DNA of 64,000 nt from Pyxidicoccus caerfyrddinensis (GTDB taxonomy: Bacteria; Myxococcota; Myxococcia; Myxococcales; Myxococcaceae): NCBI RefSeq assembly GCF_010894405.1, contig NZ_JAAIYA010000013.1:186001-250000 (forward strand), in the 5' to 3' direction. Positions 33,942 to 41,780 of the stretch are shown piece after piece. Under the pieces are notes generated by a model that searched no databases, was not told the DNA's origin, and saw only the letters and a list, made by a program, of their open reading frames with translations. The first letter of the stretch is position 1. Each line of letters opens with the position of its first letter. The translations under genes were made by a program, and so were the position numbers.

Positions 33942-34040
33942 ATGTACGTCAAGGCCCAGATCGTTCGCGTTTCCGCTTCGTCCGACAAGTGCTCGTGCGG
34001 CGGCACCATGACGATCAGCACCCGCGAAGTCGCGGAGTAG
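33942..34040 (+). CDS. RiPP precursor peptide copy 7
   Basis: A 32-residue peptide: MYVKAQIVRVSASSD (Ser11 like copy 4), KCSCGGTM, tail TISTREVAE. SD box GAAAGAGGTCCACC. Last copy before the enzyme genes; a perfect 9-bp hairpin (34050-34091) lies between its stop and the S16 gene. Confidence 0.8.
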   Translation: MYVKAQIVRVSASSDKCSCGGTMTISTREVAE

Positions 34041-34049
34041 TTGCAGCTC

Positions 34050-34091
34050 ACGGGCGGGTAGCGGCCTCTTCGGAGGGCGCGTCCCGCCCGT
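34050..34091 (+). repeat. Hairpin between last precursor and enzyme genes
   Basis: ACGGGCGGG pairs perfectly with CCCGCCCGT across a 24-base loop that can fold further. As it stands between the multi-copy substrate genes and the modification genes it may act as a partial terminator or RNA-processing block that lowers enzyme expression. Confidence 0.45.
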
Positions 34092-34127
34092 CCCTTCCAC
34101 ACCCCTTTTCGCGCTCCACACCCCACC

Positions 34128-34787
34128 GTGCCCTCCTCGTCCACGCAACTGCTACTGCTCACCCAGGCGGACCTCCATGGCGCGCCGCTGTTCCGCGTCG
34201 TGTCCGTCGACGTGGCGGTGCGCCCGGGCGAAGGCCGGCTCTGGGTGGACCTGTCGCGTGACACCGGCTACGCGCCGGCCTGGCAGCAGCACCTGCGCCA
34301 CCTGGCGGCCGTGGGCCGCGGGCGCTACGCGCTGCCCTGGGACGAGAGCGACTTCTTCTTCTCCGTTCGCGGCCGCAAGGTCCTGCTGGACGGACGCAGC
34401 GCGTCCCTGCCGCTGTTCGTCGCGTGGGTGGCGCTGCTCGCCGGGCGTGAATTGCCCGCGCCCTTCCTCGCCACCGGGGTGGCGCTCGACGCCAGCGATG
34501 CGCTGGTGTCCGCGCCGCTCGAGAAGCTCCAGGGCAAGCTGGCCGTGGCGGACGGCTACGTGCGCCAGATCCACGCGGCCGCCGGGCGCGTACCGGTGTG
34601 GGTGCCCGCCGGAAGCCAGTGGGACGCCGCGCCCCTGACGGCGCTGGACGTGCGCCCCGTCGCCAGCCTCACCGTGGCCGCCGAGTCCGTGCTCGGCGCG
34701 CTGCCGCTGCGTCAGGCCGCTCCCGCGGGCACCACGGTGGCCGCTCCCGCGGCCACGACGGAATCTGGAGGGGTGGCGGCATGTTGA
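34128..34787 (+). CDS. Free-standing Lon-type (S16) protease-like domain
   Basis: A 219-residue protein starting at GTG 34128 (no clear SD; no ATG nearby). Residues ~85-190 follow the Lon proteolytic domain: LLDGRSASLPLFVAW places Ser91 at the nucleophile, FLATGVALDAS matches the 'TGEITL' strand, LEKLQGKLAVADG puts Lys137 at the catalytic lysine, and VPVWVPAG and VRPVASLTVAAESVL match the following strands. The Ser-Lys spacing (46) is close to the 43 of E. coli Lon. There is no AAA+ domain. In this operon it is a good candidate for the leader peptidase. It overlaps the MFS gene by seven bases. Assignment is by motif reading only. Confidence 0.6.
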   Translation: MPSSSTQLLLLTQADLHGAPLFRVVSVDVAVRPGEGRLWVDLSRDTGYAPAWQQHLRHLAAVGRGRYALPWDESDFFFSVRGRKVLLDGRSASLPLFVAWVALLAGRELPAPFLATGVALDASDALVSAPLEKLQGKLAVADGYVRQIHAAAGRVPVWVPAGSQWDAAPLTALDVRPVASLTVAAESVLGALPLRQAAPAGTTVAAPAATTESGGVAAC

Positions 34788-36079
34788 CCCGAGGCCTTCG
34801 CGCGGTGCGCGAGATGTACGAGCTGACGCGCGGACTGGGCAACCTGCGGGTGCTGCTCGTGTCCGGCCTGGTGGGGACGGTGGCCGGAGGGCTGCTCAAC
34901 CCGGTGATGCCGCTCTACCTCCAGTCGCGCGGGCTGGACCTGCAGGGCATCGGCTTCGTGTACTCGGTGGGCTCGCTGGTGCCCATCTTCCTGCAGCCGG
35001 TGATGGGCTCGCTGTCGGACCGCTACAGCCGCAAGGGCTTCGTGGTGGGCCTGTCGCTGGTGACGTCACTGCTGGTGCCGGTGATGGCGCTCTTCGCGCA
35101 CCCGCTGCCCCTGGCCGCGGCGCTCTCGCTCAAGCTGCTCCTGGCGCGCAGCGCGCAGCCGGTGAATGGCGCGCTGGTGGCGGACTTCGCGCCGGTGAAG
35201 AAGCGCGCCACCATCTTCGCCCTCCTGGACGCGAGCACCAGCTTCATGTTCGTGCTGGCGCTGGGCGCCTCCGCCTTCGTCATCCGGTGGCTGTCCACGC
35301 AGTACACCTTCTTCCTGGCCGGCGGGCTGTTCCTCATCAGCAGCCTGCTGCTCCTGCGGCTGGAGGAGCCCGCGCGCGAGCCGTCCAAGGCCCGCGCCTC
35401 TGGAGGGGAGTGGAAGCTGGCGCTGGACGCCGTGCGCGCCCCGCTGGACTACGTGCGTGGCTCGCCGCGGCTGGCGGGCCTGTTCGCCTGGCAGTTCTTC
35501 TTCGCCTTCGCGCTCAACCTGTTCCCCATCTACATCCCGCTCTACGCCATGAAGCTGGGCGCGCCGTCCGAGGCCGTGGGGCCGCTGGTCGCCGTCTCCT
35601 GGCTCGTCTATGCCTTCGCCCAGCCCTTCGGCGGGCGGCTGTCGGACGCGCTGCCCAAGCGCAACGGCCTCATCCTCGCGGGGCTGGCGGGCATGGTGGT
35701 AATGAGCGCCGTGCTCGGCTTCGCCGGCTGGATTCCGGCGCCGTACGGGCTGATTGTCATGGTGGTGGCCTGGGCGCTGCTGGCGGTGCCGGACGGCCTG
35801 CACCGCCCCTCCGCGCAGGCGGTGGTGGTGGAGGTGGCCCCGGCCTCGGAGCGCGGCCGCTTCATGGGCGCGCTCGGCGGCTGCGCGGCGCTCGCGCAGG
35901 TGCTCGCCCCGCTCACCTATGGCTTCGTCGCCCGGCACGCCGGGCTCTCCAGTGCCTTCCTGTTGTCCTCCGGTGCATTGCTCTTGTCCCTGGCCGGCAT
36001 GGCCTGGGCTCCCGAGCGCGCCGCACCGGCCGCTGTCGCCCACACCCCCGTCCTCACCCCATCCCAGGAGCCCGGATGA
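34781..36079 (+). CDS. MFS transporter of the RiPP operon
   Basis: A 432-residue major facilitator with about twelve membrane segments. The loop 2-3 signature is GSLSDRYSRKG and its second-half counterpart GGRLSDALPKRNG. ATG 34781 has a strong SD (GGAGGGG) and overlaps the S16 stop; the frame upstream overlaps that gene and is discarded. Its stop overlaps the DUF5916 start (ATGA). By position it probably exports the mature peptide across the inner membrane, though import of a product-metal complex cannot be excluded. Confidence 0.88.
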   Translation: MLTRGLRAVREMYELTRGLGNLRVLLVSGLVGTVAGGLLNPVMPLYLQSRGLDLQGIGFVYSVGSLVPIFLQPVMGSLSDRYSRKGFVVGLSLVTSLLVPVMALFAHPLPLAAALSLKLLLARSAQPVNGALVADFAPVKKRATIFALLDASTSFMFVLALGASAFVIRWLSTQYTFFLAGGLFLISSLLLLRLEEPAREPSKARASGGEWKLALDAVRAPLDYVRGSPRLAGLFAWQFFFAFALNLFPIYIPLYAMKLGAPSEAVGPLVAVSWLVYAFAQPFGGRLSDALPKRNGLILAGLAGMVVMSAVLGFAGWIPAPYGLIVMVVAWALLAVPDGLHRPSAQAVVVEVAPASERGRFMGALGGCAALAQVLAPLTYGFVARHAGLSSAFLLSSGALLLSLAGMAWAPERAAPAAVAHTPVLTPSQEPG

Positions 36080-38205
36080 AACCGTCTACCTGTGCCTGGG
36101 GCGCCGCGCTGTTCGTCGCGTGTCTGCCCGCTCTGGCCCTTGCCGATTCGCCCGCTGACAAGCAGCACTACAATTACAAGGCCACCTTCACCAGCGAGCC
36201 CATCAAGATCGACGGAAAGCCGGACGAGGCCGTGTGGTTGACGGCCCCGGAGGTCTCCGGCTGGCACCTCACGCGCATCGACTACGGCAACCCCGCGCGT
36301 GACGACACCAAGGTCCGCATCCTCTACGACAAGCACAACCTGTACGTGCTGTTCTACTGCCTGGACAAGGACGCCTCGAAGATCACCGCCTACAGCGTCC
36401 AGAACGAGTCCTTCCTCCACCAGGAGGACAACGTCACGGTGATGCTGGACACGTACAAGGACCACCGCAACGCGTACTACTTCTGGACCAACCCGCTGGG
36501 TGTGCGCACCGACGGCCGCATCGTCGCGGACGGCGAGGCCTTCACCACGTCCTGGGCGGGCGAGTGGGAGACCATGGGCTCCGTCACCAAGGACGGGTGG
36601 TACTCCGAGGTCCGCATCCCCTTCGCCAACTTCCAGTTCCCGGATGTCCCGGAGGGCGAGGAGGTGACGTTCGGCCTGATGCTGGACCGGGAGCAGGCCC
36701 GCACCCAGGAGTGGAGCAACTGGACGCCGGACGGCGTCAACAGCGCCAAGGTGAGCCGCTTCCCGCACCTCGAGGGGCTGAAGGGAATCGAGGGGCGCCG
36801 CAAGTGGGGCATCACCCCGTACGTGGCCACGGACATCGCGCTGCAGACCACCGCGGACCGGAAGGTGTTCAAGCCCAACTTCGGCTTCGATGCGCGCGTC
36901 GACCCGACGTCGAACCTGGCCCTGAAGCTGACCGTCAACCCGGACTTCTCCGACGTGGAGGCGGACCAGGACCGGCTGCTGCTGGACACCGAGGAGCCGC
37001 TGCTCCCCGAGCGCCGTCCCTTCTTCGTGGAGAGCGAGCACCTCTTCCTGGCGCCCATCAAGATCTTCACCTCCCGCCGCATCGCCATGAGGCCGCATGA
37101 CCAGGTGCTCGGCGGCGCGCAGTTCACCGGCAAGGTGGGCGGGTTGGGCTTCTCGCTGCTCGACGTGCAGCACCGGGACGACCCGGGTGACGGCTCCAAC
37201 GACAGGGAGAACCTCAACTCCGGCGTCCTTCGCCTCCAGCAGGACATCGGCAAGCGCTCGGCCATCAACCTGGTGGCGGTGAGCCGCAACGGCGACAAGT
37301 ACGGCTGGTTCCGCACCACGGGCCTCGACGCCAACATCCACATCTGGGAGGAGCTCTTCATCCAGGCGCAGATCTTGAAGAGCTGGAGCGACGTGGCGGG
37401 CCACAAGAACTCGGAGGCGTACAAGCTCGCCATCCACCGCTTCGACACCAACTCCGAGTTCTGGATCCACCTGGAGGACATTGGCGCGCGGTACGCCAAC
37501 CCGCTGGGCTACACGCCGGTGCTCGACAAGCAGGGCTACAACACGCACCTGTACCTGACGCCGTTCCCCAAGCTGCGCTTCCTGCCGCAGATCAACCTCA
37601 CCTGGGACAGCCTCTGGCGGCGCAACCACGAGCACGTGCGCACCCGTCTGCGCAACCGCGTCAACGTGCAGCCGTACCTGAACCACAACTTCGCCCTCTA
37701 CGCGGACTACGTCTACGACGACAACGAGGGCTTCAAGGACCGCATCGCCACCGGCGGCTTCATCCTCTTCCCCAACGACTGGCAGAGCCTGACGCTGACG
37801 GCCTTCACGGGTAACTTCCTGGGTGGCCCCACGCGCGGCATCAACGCCGCGATCAACCTGAAGATGGGGCACCGGCTCCAGGCGAAGTTCAGCGGCTTCT
37901 ACACGGAGAGCAAGGACGTGCCGGAGAACAGCGAGCTGTTCGGCACCTCCGGCACCGGCCACTCGTGGAGCGGCTATGCGCAGCTGCGCTACCAGTTCAA
38001 CCCGAACCTCTACACCCGCGTGACGTTCCAGCAGGGCGCGGTGTCCGAGCTGGCGGACTACAGCAACGTGAAGGGCACGCTGCTGGACGCCGTCTTCGGC
38101 TGGCACTACCGCGAGTGGAGTGACCTGTTCCTGGTCTACTCGGACCAGCCCTTCAACGGCTCGCAGGAGCGCCGTATCCTCTCGAAGATCTCCTTCACGT
38201 ACTGA
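36076..38205 (+). CDS. DUF5916 outer-membrane protein with CBM9-like N-terminus
   Basis: A 709-residue exported protein (signal MKPSTCAWGAALFVACLPALALA). Residues ~30-230 look like a CBM9-type beta-sandwich (IKIDGKPDEAVWLTAPEV, VRILYDKHNLYVLFYC), followed by the DUF5916 region with many amphipathic strands, including LTVNPDFSDVEADQD and LLPERRPFFVES. It ends in SKISFTY, with a terminal aromatic residue as expected for a BAM-assembled beta-barrel. SD AGGAG and ATGA overlap with the MFS gene. Likely outer-membrane channel or receptor serving the peptide product. Confidence 0.85.
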   Translation: MKPSTCAWGAALFVACLPALALADSPADKQHYNYKATFTSEPIKIDGKPDEAVWLTAPEVSGWHLTRIDYGNPARDDTKVRILYDKHNLYVLFYCLDKDASKITAYSVQNESFLHQEDNVTVMLDTYKDHRNAYYFWTNPLGVRTDGRIVADGEAFTTSWAGEWETMGSVTKDGWYSEVRIPFANFQFPDVPEGEEVTFGLMLDREQARTQEWSNWTPDGVNSAKVSRFPHLEGLKGIEGRRKWGITPYVATDIALQTTADRKVFKPNFGFDARVDPTSNLALKLTVNPDFSDVEADQDRLLLDTEEPLLPERRPFFVESEHLFLAPIKIFTSRRIAMRPHDQVLGGAQFTGKVGGLGFSLLDVQHRDDPGDGSNDRENLNSGVLRLQQDIGKRSAINLVAVSRNGDKYGWFRTTGLDANIHIWEELFIQAQILKSWSDVAGHKNSEAYKLAIHRFDTNSEFWIHLEDIGARYANPLGYTPVLDKQGYNTHLYLTPFPKLRFLPQINLTWDSLWRRNHEHVRTRLRNRVNVQPYLNHNFALYADYVYDDNEGFKDRIATGGFILFPNDWQSLTLTAFTGNFLGGPTRGINAAINLKMGHRLQAKFSGFYTESKDVPENSELFGTSGTGHSWSGYAQLRYQFNPNLYTRVTFQQGAVSELADYSNVKGTLLDAVFGWHYREWSDLFLVYSDQPFNGSQERRILSKISFTY

Positions 38206-38225
38206 AGAGCCGGAGTGAACCCGTC

Positions 38226-39071
38226 ATGAGCACCGCCAACGCCTCGCAGCCCCAGCCGCAGGACATCTCCAGCCGCTACGACCAGGTGTCTTCGACGTAC
38301 AACGACAGCAAGTACACCAAGGCGGCGCACAAGCTGTTCTGGGTGGTCTACGACGAGCTCACCTGGACGGCCGTGGCGAAGGTGCTACCCCCGGCCGGCA
38401 CGTCCTGGCGCGTGCTGGACGCGGGCGGCGGCGGCGGCAAGTTCAGCGCGCGCTTCGCGGAGGCCGGCCACCAGGTCACCGTGCTGGACATCTCCGCGGG
38501 CATGCTGGTCAAGGCGAAGGAGTACCTCGCATCGAAGGGGCTGCTGGAGCGCTGTTCCTTCATCGAGGGCACGGTGGCGGACCTGCCCTTCAAGGACGCG
38601 GAGTTCGACCTCGTCTTCAGCGAGGGCGACCCGGTGTCCTACTGCCTGGACCAGTACCCCAAGGCGATGAGCGAGCTGGTGCGCGTGGTGAAGCCGGGCG
38701 GCCCCGTCATCATGGGCGTGGACAACCGGCACGAGCACTTCATGTTCGAGCTGAAGCACGGCAAGAAGGCCGAGGCGCTGAAGATGCTGCTCACCGGGCG
38801 CGGCAAGTGCCCGTACGGGCTGCCCGTGCACCTGTTCACCGTGAAGGAGCTGCAGGACGGCGTGAAGGCCGCGGGCGCGGACGTGGAGGAGATCTTCGGC
38901 AAGCCCGTCATGTACTTCGAGATGCTGGAGGCGATGCAGGCCGAGCGCGGGCCGGAGTTCGACGTCTGGGCGGCGCGCGAGGAAATCATCGCCATGCAGG
39001 AGAAGCTCGCGCACGAGGGCTTCGCGCTCCAGGGCCAGCACTTCCAGGTGATGGCGCGCAGGAAGAAGTAG
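38226..39071 (+). CDS. Class I SAM-dependent methyltransferase
   Basis: A 281-residue Rossmann-fold methyltransferase. Motif I is RVLDAGGGGGKFSARFAEAG, motif II VTVLDISAGML, and motif IV FDLVFSEGDPVSYC. The N-terminus SSRYDQVSSTYND is a typical cap. Starts 20 bases after the DUF5916 stop with GGAGTG as SD; the MNIO gene follows after 11 bases. In MNIO loci such as chr of Chryseobacterium a methyltransferase acts on the oxidised peptide, so a similar role is inferred here. Confidence 0.88.
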   Translation: MSTANASQPQPQDISSRYDQVSSTYNDSKYTKAAHKLFWVVYDELTWTAVAKVLPPAGTSWRVLDAGGGGGKFSARFAEAGHQVTVLDISAGMLVKAKEYLASKGLLERCSFIEGTVADLPFKDAEFDLVFSEGDPVSYCLDQYPKAMSELVRVVKPGGPVIMGVDNRHEHFMFELKHGKKAEALKMLLTGRGKCPYGLPVHLFTVKELQDGVKAAGADVEEIFGKPVMYFEMLEAMQAERGPEFDVWAAREEIIAMQEKLAHEGFALQGQHFQVMARRKK

Positions 39072-39082
39072 GGAGGCGGGCC

Positions 39083-39916
39083 GTGTCGTCGATTCCGTTC
39101 CTCGGAGTGGGGCTCAGCTACCGCTGGGACTTCCAGCCGCACCTCGCCCGGGGCAACCCGGGTGTGGACTGGCTGGAGGTGATGCCCGAGCACTTCTTCC
39201 CGCTGACGGAGGACACGGTGCGGCGGCTGGAGGTGCTGGCGAAGCGCTTCCCGCTGGCGGGGCACGGGCTGGAGCTGTCCGTGGGCTCGGACGGCGTGGA
39301 CGGCCCGGGCTACCGCGAGAGCTTGAAGCGCTTCCTCGGCACCACGCGCTCCGTCTGGCACGGGGACCACCTGTGCTTCACGCGCGCGGGCGAGCTGCCG
39401 GTGCGCTCGCTCACGCCGGTGCCCTTCACGGAGGAGGCGCTGGAGATGTGCACGCGCAACATCCGCCGCATCCAGGCGGAGCTGGGCATGCCCTTCATCG
39501 TGGAGAACATCGCCTGGCTGTTCGACACGCCGCTCAGCACGCTGGACGAGGCGGACTTCCTCACGCGCGTGGTGAAGGAGTCGGACTGCGGCCTGCTGTT
39601 GGATTTGCACAACGTCCACGCCAACGCGGTGAATCACAAGTTCGACCCGTACGCCTTCGTGGACCGGCTCCCGCTGGACAGGGTGGTCCAGATTCACCTG
39701 GCGGGTGGGGTGACGATGGAGGGCGTCTACGTGGACAGCCACTCCAACGTGTCACCGGATGAGGTCTGGCGCCTGCTGGAGTACGTGGCGCCGCGCTGCC
39801 CGGTGCGCGGGGTGAACTTCGAGATGGACAGCGGCTTTCCGCCCTTCCCGCGGCTGGTGGAGGAGCTCGCTCGTGCGCGCACCATCCTGAAGCGCTGCGG
39901 GGCGAGCGCGGCCTGA
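39083..39916 (+). CDS. DUF692 multinuclear non-haem iron oxidase (MNIO), RiPP-modifying
   Basis: A 277-residue DUF692/MbnB-TglH-like TIM-barrel enzyme. Predicted iron ligands fall in the family order: His61 (GHGLELS), His93/His96 (WHGDHLCF), Glu141 (VENIAW), Asp174, Asn177 and His180 (LLDLHNVHANAVNH), His205 (QIHLAGG), Asp218/His220 (VDSHSNV) and Glu247 (NFEMDSG). Starts at GTG 39083 with SD GGGAGG; a longer frame overlaps the methyltransferase and is rejected. Family members use two or three irons and O2 to rearrange cysteine residues of peptides. The partner-like gene follows after 13 bases. Confidence 0.93.
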   Translation: MSSIPFLGVGLSYRWDFQPHLARGNPGVDWLEVMPEHFFPLTEDTVRRLEVLAKRFPLAGHGLELSVGSDGVDGPGYRESLKRFLGTTRSVWHGDHLCFTRAGELPVRSLTPVPFTEEALEMCTRNIRRIQAELGMPFIVENIAWLFDTPLSTLDEADFLTRVVKESDCGLLLDLHNVHANAVNHKFDPYAFVDRLPLDRVVQIHLAGGVTMEGVYVDSHSNVSPDEVWRLLEYVAPRCPVRGVNFEMDSGFPPFPRLVEELARARTILKRCGASAA

Positions 39917-39929
39917 AGGAGACGACATC

Positions 39930-40511
39930 ATGGGCTACCCCGAGACGCTGGAGGTGCTGGCGCGGCTGCATGTGGACGCACGCTTCCGCCAGGCCTGGTT
40001 GCAGGACGCGCAGGCGGCCATGGCGCCGTACGCGCTGACGCCGCGCGAGCGCGAGGCGCTGGCGGGCGCGGACGCGAATGTGGTGGAGCGGGCGGGGCGG
40101 ATGCTGGACGGCCACCGCCTGTCGCGCGTGCACGAGCACCTGCCGTGGGCGGACCCCGCGGTGCGGCCGGGCCTGCTGCCGGTGCTGCGGGACTTCCTCC
40201 AGGATGCGCTCCCGGAGCTGCTCAACCGCGAGGAGGCCATCGCCTTCTGCCGCTACCTGGAGGCGGCCCCGCGCGGGACGCTGCCCCCGTACCTGTCGGA
40301 CCTGGCCCGCTGCGAGCGGCTGCGGATTTCCCTCGCGTGGGGCCTGGAGCCCATGGCCGGGCCCACCCACGTGGAGTCCTTCCAGTACCCGGTGACGGAG
40401 GTGCTGGCGGCGCTCGCGCAGCCGGGCTGGCCGGAGGCGGCCGTGCGCTCCGTGCGCGTGGAGTACCTCAAGGTGCCGGGTCTGCCCGCGGTGATGGTGC
40501 GCGCGCTGTAG
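39930..40511 (+). CDS. MNIO partner protein (MbnC/TglI/BufC-like role)
   Basis: A 193-residue soluble protein with a helical N-terminal region (ETLEVLARLHVDARFRQAWLQ, then ALTPREREALAG) and a short beta-rich C-terminus. MNIO enzymes normally need such a small partner to bind the leader (MbnC, TglI, ChrI, BufC); the position directly behind the MNIO gene (SD AAGGAG, 13-base gap) and its size fit that role. Sequence similarity to a named partner is not something I can confirm. Last gene of the operon; the next gene is convergent, eight bases away. Confidence 0.8.
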   Translation: MGYPETLEVLARLHVDARFRQAWLQDAQAAMAPYALTPREREALAGADANVVERAGRMLDGHRLSRVHEHLPWADPAVRPGLLPVLRDFLQDALPELLNREEAIAFCRYLEAAPRGTLPPYLSDLARCERLRISLAWGLEPMAGPTHVESFQYPVTEVLAALAQPGWPEAAVRSVRVEYLKVPGLPAVMVRAL

Positions 40512-40518
40512 GCGGCCT

Positions 40519-41196
40519 TCAGCGGCTCCAGAGAAAGCTGGTGAGGACGGCGTAGTGCGCGCCCGCCGCGGCGATGACCATGAGGTGGAACACCTCGTGG
40601 TAGCCGAAGAAGGTGGGCTTGGGGTCCGGCCAGCGCTTCGCGTAGACCACGGCGCCCAGGGCATAGAGGACGCCCCCGAGGACGAGCCCCGCGACGCGTG
40701 TCGGGCCGATGATGGCCGGCAGCTGCGCCACCACCGGGGAGGCCAGCAGGCCCAGCGCGACGTAGAGCGCGGAGCGCAGGCCCCGCGACGCGGAGATGCC
40801 CAGCAGGGCGAGCGTCGCGCCGGTGAGCGCGCAGCCCCACATCAGGAAGAGCAGCGGTGTGCTCCAGCCGCTCCGCGTCTCGAGCGCGGCCATGGGCGTG
40901 AAGCTGCCGGCGATGAGGAAGTAGATGGCCGCGTGGTCGCACCGCCGGAGGCGCGCGTAGGCGGCGGGGCTCCAGGTGGGCCAGTGGTACGTCCCACTGA
41001 CGCCGAACATCAGGACCAGGCTGATACCGAACACCAGGGCGGCGGTGTACTGGGCCCCTTGCGCCGGCGCCAGCGCGAGCCGGATGCAGCCGTAGAGCGC
41101 CGCCCCGGCCGCCAGCAGGTGCGAGAGGCCCCGCAGCCGGGGCTTCACGGACTCTTCCATCAACAGCGCTTCGATGCCTCGGGGTGACGCCGCCAT
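40519..41196 (-). CDS. Haemolysin III family (PAQR-like) membrane protein
   Basis: A 225-residue protein with seven hydrophobic segments. Conserved family elements are GVSGTYHWPT, LRRCDHAAIYFLIAGSFTPM and the C-terminal GYHEVFHLMVIAAAGAHY, which supply the His/Asp cluster of the PAQR/YqfA superfamily, whose members are metal-dependent hydrolases or receptors. Start taken at ATG 41196 (AGGT upstream); ATG 41241 is less supported. It converges on the RiPP operon. Confidence 0.88.
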   Translation of the reverse strand: MAASPRGIEALLMEESVKPRLRGLSHLLAAGAALYGCIRLALAPAQGAQYTAALVFGISLVLMFGVSGTYHWPTWSPAAYARLRRCDHAAIYFLIAGSFTPMAALETRSGWSTPLLFLMWGCALTGATLALLGISASRGLRSALYVALGLLASPVVAQLPAIIGPTRVAGLVLGGVLYALGAVVYAKRWPDPKPTFFGYHEVFHLMVIAAAGAHYAVLTSFLWSR

Positions 41197-41324
41197 GACC
41201 TGTGAGTAGTCACTGCATGTCACCGCCGCGTCAGCGCGCATCCGGCACGTCCAGCTCTGGACGCCCGGTGCGCCGAAGCGTCGACCTCTTCACGGGCGGA
41301 AGTGCCAGCGGGAAACAGGCGCCG

Positions 41325-41747
41325 TCAGTCCGCAGGGGAAATGAGCACGGAGGCCGCGGTGCGACGCGTCGGGCCCTGGAACACGGCCTCGATGTTGTTG
41401 CCGTCCGGGTCCAGCACGAAGGCGGCATAGTAGTTCGCATGGTAGTGGCGCAGGCCGGGGGCGCCGTTGTCGCGGCCGCCCGCCGCGAGCGCCGCCGAGT
41501 GGAAGCGGTGCACCGTCTCGCGGTCCTTCGCCTGGAAGGCCAGGTGGAGGCCGTGCCCGGAGGGCGGGGTTCCCGCCTCCAGGGGGGAGATGTAGAGCTC
41601 GTCGGCGGAGAAGGTGTGCTCGTTGTCGTCGGAAACGGGGACGCCGAGCACGTCCATCACCGCGCGGTAGAAGCGCTTGCTCGCGTCGAAGTCCTTCACG
41701 CGGAAGTGGACGTGGTCGAACAGGCGGCCCGTGTGGAATTCCATCAT
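41325..41747 (-). CDS. VOC (glyoxalase/bleomycin-resistance) family protein
   Basis: A 140-residue vicinal-oxygen-chelate protein. It shows the paired beta-alpha-beta-beta-beta units (FDHVHFRVKDFDASKRFYRAV..., and LHLAFQAKD...AAFVLDPDGNNIEAVFQG) and candidate metal ligands His (DHVHF), His (GLHLAF) and Glu (NIEAVF). SD GAGGAG is seven bases before ATG 41747. Divergent from the TIM-barrel-like gene. Could be a dioxygenase, lyase or resistance protein; substrate unknown. Confidence 0.85.
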   Translation of the reverse strand: MMEFHTGRLFDHVHFRVKDFDASKRFYRAVMDVLGVPVSDDNEHTFSADELYISPLEAGTPPSGHGLHLAFQAKDRETVHRFHSAALAAGGRDNGAPGLRHYHANYYAAFVLDPDGNNIEAVFQGPTRRTAASVLISPAD

Positions 41748-41780
41748 GCGGTTGCTCCTCGGTGGTATGGCGAAGCTGCC

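Noticed and set aside
32830..34040. Repeated units taken as a possible CRISPR array
   Set aside because: Units are ~70-100 bases, each a complete ORF with SD and stop, spacers vary 40-232 bases; protein-level conservation explains them.
34598..34780. Longer MFS start inside the S16-like gene
   Set aside because: Arg-rich, non-transmembrane extension; ATG 34781 has GGAGGGG and begins the first helix.
38807..39082. Longer MNIO start inside the methyltransferase gene
   Set aside because: Overlaps the methyltransferase for ~265 bases; GTG 39083 has a strong SD and starts the conserved barrel.
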